Shown here piece by piece: positions 60,656-64,000 of a stretch of DNA of 64,000 bases (positions within the stretch are counted from its first letter, which is position 1; every line of letters starts with the position of its first letter). Below the pieces are notes generated by a model. That model had not been told where the DNA came from. It saw only the letters and a list, made by a program, of their open reading frames with translations, and made no database searches. Location: contig NZ_RBCJ01000001.1 in assembly GCF_003626755.1 (NCBI RefSeq), positions 744,001 through 808,000 of the forward strand, given 5' to 3'. Source of the DNA: Ulvibacterium marinum (GTDB taxonomy: Bacteria; Bacteroidota; Bacteroidia; Flavobacteriales; Flavobacteriaceae). The translations under genes and the position numbers were made by a program.

Positions 60656-63085
60656 ATGTTTCGAAATTATCTAAAGACAGCTTGGAGAAGCCTTATTAAA
60701 AATAAGCTTCAAACCACTATAAATCTTCTGGGCCTAACCGTGGGTACGGTTTGTTGCCTCAGTATTTTGGCTTATGTGAATGCACAATTTGGGTACGATA
60801 CCCATCATGAGAATGCTTCTGACCTATATCGGGTCAGAACAAAAAACAAGAGCATAAAGAACAACAGTATAGATTCTGATTTTGGTACGGCCAGCCCCCC
60901 TATAGCGTTTGCCCTAAAGGAGGATTTTCCAGAAGTGTCCGAAGTATGTCGTATCGTGTATTTTGGGGAGGGCAATGAACAATTATTGCGGGTCTCGGAC
61001 AGTAATGAGGGGTACTACGAACCTAGAGGCTATGTAGCTGATTCTACCTTTTTTAGACTATTTAAATATCCCCTTTTGGAAGGTAATGGCAACGAGGCCT
61101 TAAAAGCCCCGAACAGTATGGTGCTTTCTTCCGTCTTGGCCCAAAAACTCTTCGGGACCGAAAGGGCGTTGAACAAAACCTTGGTCTTGGGAGCAGGAGA
61201 GCAGCAAATGAACATTACGGTTACCGGAGTTTTCCAAGAAGGCGTGCATAAAACCCATCTTAATCCGAATTATATTCTAAGTATGACCTCACCTGGAATA
61301 GGGGCTTACGTAAGAAGTGTACAGAATTTTGCAACACAGAATTTTGTACATAGTTATTTAAAACTCGTTCCCGGGGCTGATGCCATGGCTATGGAGAAAA
61401 AACTCCCGGACTTTTTACAGGCAAGGGGATCAAGCGATTTGGCCGCGGCCGGGTTTGATAAAACACTGTTACTGCAACCCGTAAAGGATATCCATCTGTA
61501 TTCCAAAGGGATTGAAATGCAGATCGATGTCGTTTCCAATATTGAATATCTATACGCCCTTCTGTTATTGGCGGCGATCATTCAATTGGTCGCTTGCATC
61601 AACTTTGTGAATCTCAGTACGGCAAGGGCAGGCAAGCGTGCCAAGGAAATAGGTGTACGTAAAACCGTGGGTGCCGAAAAAGGGTCCCTGATCAAACAGT
61701 TTTTGGGAGAATCCGTACTGTTGTCCTTGATCGCGGTAGTAATATGCATCCCTATTACCATTGCATTATTGCCATTTATGAACGCTTTGACGGAAGGCAA
61801 TTTAGTTTTTTCAGATGTCTTGAATTTTAGGATACTAATGCTTCTATTCGTTGTTGGGATGGTTACCGGGCTTTTAGCAGGATTTTATCCGGCCCTTATC
61901 CTGTCTGCTATAAAACCGGTAAAGGTACTCAAGGGAATAATCGATGTTAAATCCGGGAATGGGAATTTTAGAAAGGCCTTGGTCGTATTTCAGTTTATAG
62001 TTTCCATAACCCTGGTTACTGCCGTAATCATCGTTACCCAGCAATTAAAATACGCCCAGACCAAGGATATGGGCTTTGATAAGGAAAACCTGCTGGCCGT
62101 ACGTCTGGGCACCCAGGATGCACGGGACAAGTATGATGCCATCCAGTCCCAGATGACATCCATTTCCGGGGTCTCTCAGGTGGCAGGCACCAATACCTAT
62201 CCTTCCGGCCTGATCATGAGGGATATGGGTATGCATTTGCCAGGAATGGATGATACCAATCAGACCGGGGTCTTTTATAATGGCATAACAGAAAACTATT
62301 TCAACACAACAGGCACAAAATTATTAGCTGGTAGGGCATTAAGGGCAAACGATAGCAGCCAAGTGATAGTGAATCAAGCCACTTTGGACGAGTTCAACAT
62401 TAAACTGGAGGATGCCTTGGCATCGACACTGGTACAGACCTATGAGGGGGAGAGCTCCACTTATGAAATTGTCGGTGTTGCCGAAAATTATCATTTTGCA
62501 ACCTTAAAATCGGCCATAGATCCTATTCTACTATATAATGATACCAGTCCGGATTGGGTCGTCCTAAAAACGGAAACCAAGGACTTTAGAACCTTGCTCG
62601 CAAATCTGGAGGATACATGGAAATCTATTAATCCAAGTACCCCTTTCGTCTATACCTTCATTGATAAAGAAGTGGAGAAATTATTTGCCGAAGAAAAACG
62701 TCTGGGTCAAATTTCCTTGGTGTTTACCTTATTGGCCATATTGATCAGTTGTCTTGGCCTTTTTGGCCTGGTTTCCTACGTTGCCGAACAGAAGAAGAAG
62801 GAGATTGGAATCCGAAAAGTTCTGGGGGCCAGTATCAACTCCGTGGTACAGCTCCTGACCAAGGATTTTCTAAAACTGGTCGGGATTGCCTTTTTGATAG
62901 GTTCCCCTATAGCCTATTATTTTATGCAACGCTGGCTGGAGGGTTTTACCTATAAAATCGAAATTGAGTTCTGGGTATTTGTTCTGGCCGGAGGTTTTGC
63001 CTTGGTCGTCACTTTGTTAACCGTTGGTTTCCAATCGATAAAATCCGCCATTGCCAATCCGGTAAAAAGTTTACGCACGGAATAA
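60656..63085 (+). CDS. FtsX/MacB-type permease P15
   Basis: P15 has 809 residues, starting MFRNYLKTAWRSLIKNKLQT. It parallels P14 over the full length. The first coupling motif RAKEIGVRKTVGAEKG and the second KKKEIGIRKVLGASINS are both intact. Domain 1 carries an extra basic/polar stretch (RTKNKSIKNNSIDSDFG) near residues 62-78. Domain 2 has TNTYPSGLIMRDMGMHLPG and LLAGRALRANDS, differing from P14 in the presumed ligand-facing part while the last 110 residues hardly differ. The close match of the C-terminal transmembrane and coupling part with diverged periplasmic parts fits selection to keep ATPase docking. The spacer to P16 is 20 bases. Confidence 0.95.
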   Translation: MFRNYLKTAWRSLIKNKLQTTINLLGLTVGTVCCLSILAYVNAQFGYDTHHENASDLYRVRTKNKSIKNNSIDSDFGTASPPIAFALKEDFPEVSEVCRIVYFGEGNEQLLRVSDSNEGYYEPRGYVADSTFFRLFKYPLLEGNGNEALKAPNSMVLSSVLAQKLFGTERALNKTLVLGAGEQQMNITVTGVFQEGVHKTHLNPNYILSMTSPGIGAYVRSVQNFATQNFVHSYLKLVPGADAMAMEKKLPDFLQARGSSDLAAAGFDKTLLLQPVKDIHLYSKGIEMQIDVVSNIEYLYALLLLAAIIQLVACINFVNLSTARAGKRAKEIGVRKTVGAEKGSLIKQFLGESVLLSLIAVVICIPITIALLPFMNALTEGNLVFSDVLNFRILMLLFVVGMVTGLLAGFYPALILSAIKPVKVLKGIIDVKSGNGNFRKALVVFQFIVSITLVTAVIIVTQQLKYAQTKDMGFDKENLLAVRLGTQDARDKYDAIQSQMTSISGVSQVAGTNTYPSGLIMRDMGMHLPGMDDTNQTGVFYNGITENYFNTTGTKLLAGRALRANDSSQVIVNQATLDEFNIKLEDALASTLVQTYEGESSTYEIVGVAENYHFATLKSAIDPILLYNDTSPDWVVLKTETKDFRTLLANLEDTWKSINPSTPFVYTFIDKEVEKLFAEEKRLGQISLVFTLLAILISCLGLFGLVSYVAEQKKKEIGIRKVLGASINSVVQLLTKDFLKLVGIAFLIGSPIAYYFMQRWLEGFTYKIEIEFWVFVLAGGFALVVTLLTVGFQSIKSAIANPVKSLRTE

Positions 63086-63105
63086 ACCATTAAAAACGAA
63101 TAGTG

Positions 63106-64000
63106 ATGCTAAGGAATTATTTTAAAACAGCTTGGAGGACCATCCTAAAGAACAAGGCATTGTTTTCGATCAATATCATAGGACTTTCTTTGGGAATCGC
63201 TACCTGTTTGGCCATTACACTTTTTGTAGTGGATGAATTGAGCTACGATCGTTTTAATGAAAAGGCCGACCAGATGGCGCGAGTAATATTAAAGGCCAAA
63301 CTGGGGGATGAAATCATAAGGGAATCATCGGTTCCGGCACCCGTGGCAGCAACTTTAGTGGAAGAATTCCCTGAAGTTTTGGATGCTACCCGCATCAGTA
63401 ATACGTATGGCCTGCAAAAGGTAACCTATAAGGAGAACACCATCAGAAAGGGAAAAATGGTGTTTGTGGACCCTAATTTTTTCAAACTATTTACCCTACC
63501 CTTGATAAAAGGAGATGCAAATACCGCTTTAGACGAACCTAATACTGTGGTACTGACCAGAAATCAAGCAGAGACATACTTTGGCAAAGAAGATCCACTC
63601 AATAAGGTCATTACCATTGAAGATCGGGGATTATATACGGTAACCGGTGTCATTGAGGAAGTTCCGGCGAATTCCCATTTTCATTTCGACCTTTTTGCCT
63701 CAATGGAAGGGAATCCGGACGCCAAAAATCAAAGATGGATGCAGGGAAGTTATACCTCGTACCTCCTACTTGCAGAGGGAACAAACCTGAATCAATTTGA
63801 GAATAAGCTACCTGCCATTGTAAAGAAGTATATGGGATCACAGTTGGAGGAAGGGTTGGGAATGACCTATGAAAAGTTCTTGGAAACAGGGAATGAGGTA
63901 GGTTTATATCTTCAACCTTTGAAGGATATACACCTCTATTCGAATTTTACGGGAACCGGAGATTTTGAAGCAGGTGGGGATATCAATACGGTTTATATGT
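63106..64000 (+). CDS. FtsX/MacB-type permease P16 (partial, cut by window end)
   Basis: The gene starts at an ATG (MLRNYFKTAWRTILKNKALF) 20 bases after P15 and remains open for 298 codons to the window end. TM1 is about residues 21-43, followed by domain 1 with DELSYDRFNEKADQMARVI, FTLPLIKGDANTALDEPN, TVTGVIEEVPANSHFHFD and LQPLKDIHLYSNFTG near the break. These match domain 1 signatures of the array. Membrane helices 2-8 and both coupling motifs lie outside the window. No close sister among P1-P15 is evident from this part. The array may continue further to the right. Confidence 0.9.
   Translation, partial: MLRNYFKTAWRTILKNKALFSINIIGLSLGIATCLAITLFVVDELSYDRFNEKADQMARVILKAKLGDEIIRESSVPAPVAATLVEEFPEVLDATRISNTYGLQKVTYKENTIRKGKMVFVDPNFFKLFTLPLIKGDANTALDEPNTVVLTRNQAETYFGKEDPLNKVITIEDRGLYTVTGVIEEVPANSHFHFDLFASMEGNPDAKNQRWMQGSYTSYLLLAEGTNLNQFENKLPAIVKKYMGSQLEEGLGMTYEKFLETGNEVGLYLQPLKDIHLYSNFTGTGDFEAGGDINTVYM

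Noticed and set aside
26091-63085. Frameshifted or broken copies among P1-P15
   Set aside because: All fifteen frames are intact from the conserved start to the conserved C-terminal motif, with lengths of 788-829 residues, so none looks like a pseudogene.
26091-64000. Invertible or phase-variable switch for the permease genes
   Set aside because: All copies are in the same orientation, no invertase or site-specific recombinase gene is seen nearby, and no long inverted repeats flank the genes.

Overview
The window looks like a chromosome segment of a marine Flavobacteriaceae bacterium of the Maribacter, Zobellia or Arenibacter type. This is an inference from moderate-to-low GC, weak or absent Shine-Dalgarno sequences, FtsX-family permeases starting MFKNYLKIAWRN, an AraC regulator with a membrane-bound N-terminal half, and a sigma-54/NtrC-type regulator next to a MacAB-TolC-like exporter. 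No tRNA, rRNA, CRISPR array or intact insertion sequence was seen.

Positions 1-11936 hold a nitrate/nitrite assimilation locus. A leftward operon runs from the nitrate-binding lipoprotein NrtA through the permease NrtB and two ABC ATPases to an outer-membrane barrel protein cut by the window's left edge. A SUMT/CobA methyltransferase gene (siroheme synthesis) also points left. Diverging from it is a rightward operon: nirB, nirD, a DUF4202 gene, a NarX/NarQ-like nitrate-sensor kinase and a small unknown gene. TACGTA palindromes cluster in both control regions, three in each, and suggest one shared regulator. The assimilatory nitrate reductase itself is not in the window.

Positions 11968-19339 hold an AraC-type regulator divergent from an ABC ATPase, an FtsX-type permease and a secreted serine hydrolase, followed by two small genes and a strong hairpin terminator.

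Positions 19484-64000 are dominated by one system. A histidine kinase and a sigma-54-dependent response regulator are transcribed leftward. Divergent from them, behind a -24/-12 promoter with upstream inverted repeats, lie a TolC-like outer-membrane protein, a periplasmic adaptor and one MacB/LolD-type ATPase. These are followed head to tail by at least sixteen paralogous FtsX/MacB-type permeases of about 790-830 residues (called P1-P16 here; P16 runs off the right edge). All sixteen genes lie on the same strand with spacers of 12-163 bases, and no other gene interrupts them. The fifteen complete permeases keep both cytoplasmic coupling motifs, while their periplasmic domains have diverged. 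The simplest reading is one ATPase, adaptor and outer-membrane channel serving many interchangeable permeases. Some paralogues form close pairs that are adjacent (P14/P15) or interleaved (P1/P3, P2/P11, P4/P13), which indicates repeated duplication. Many spacers carry their own short palindrome. This array is the most unusual object in the window.
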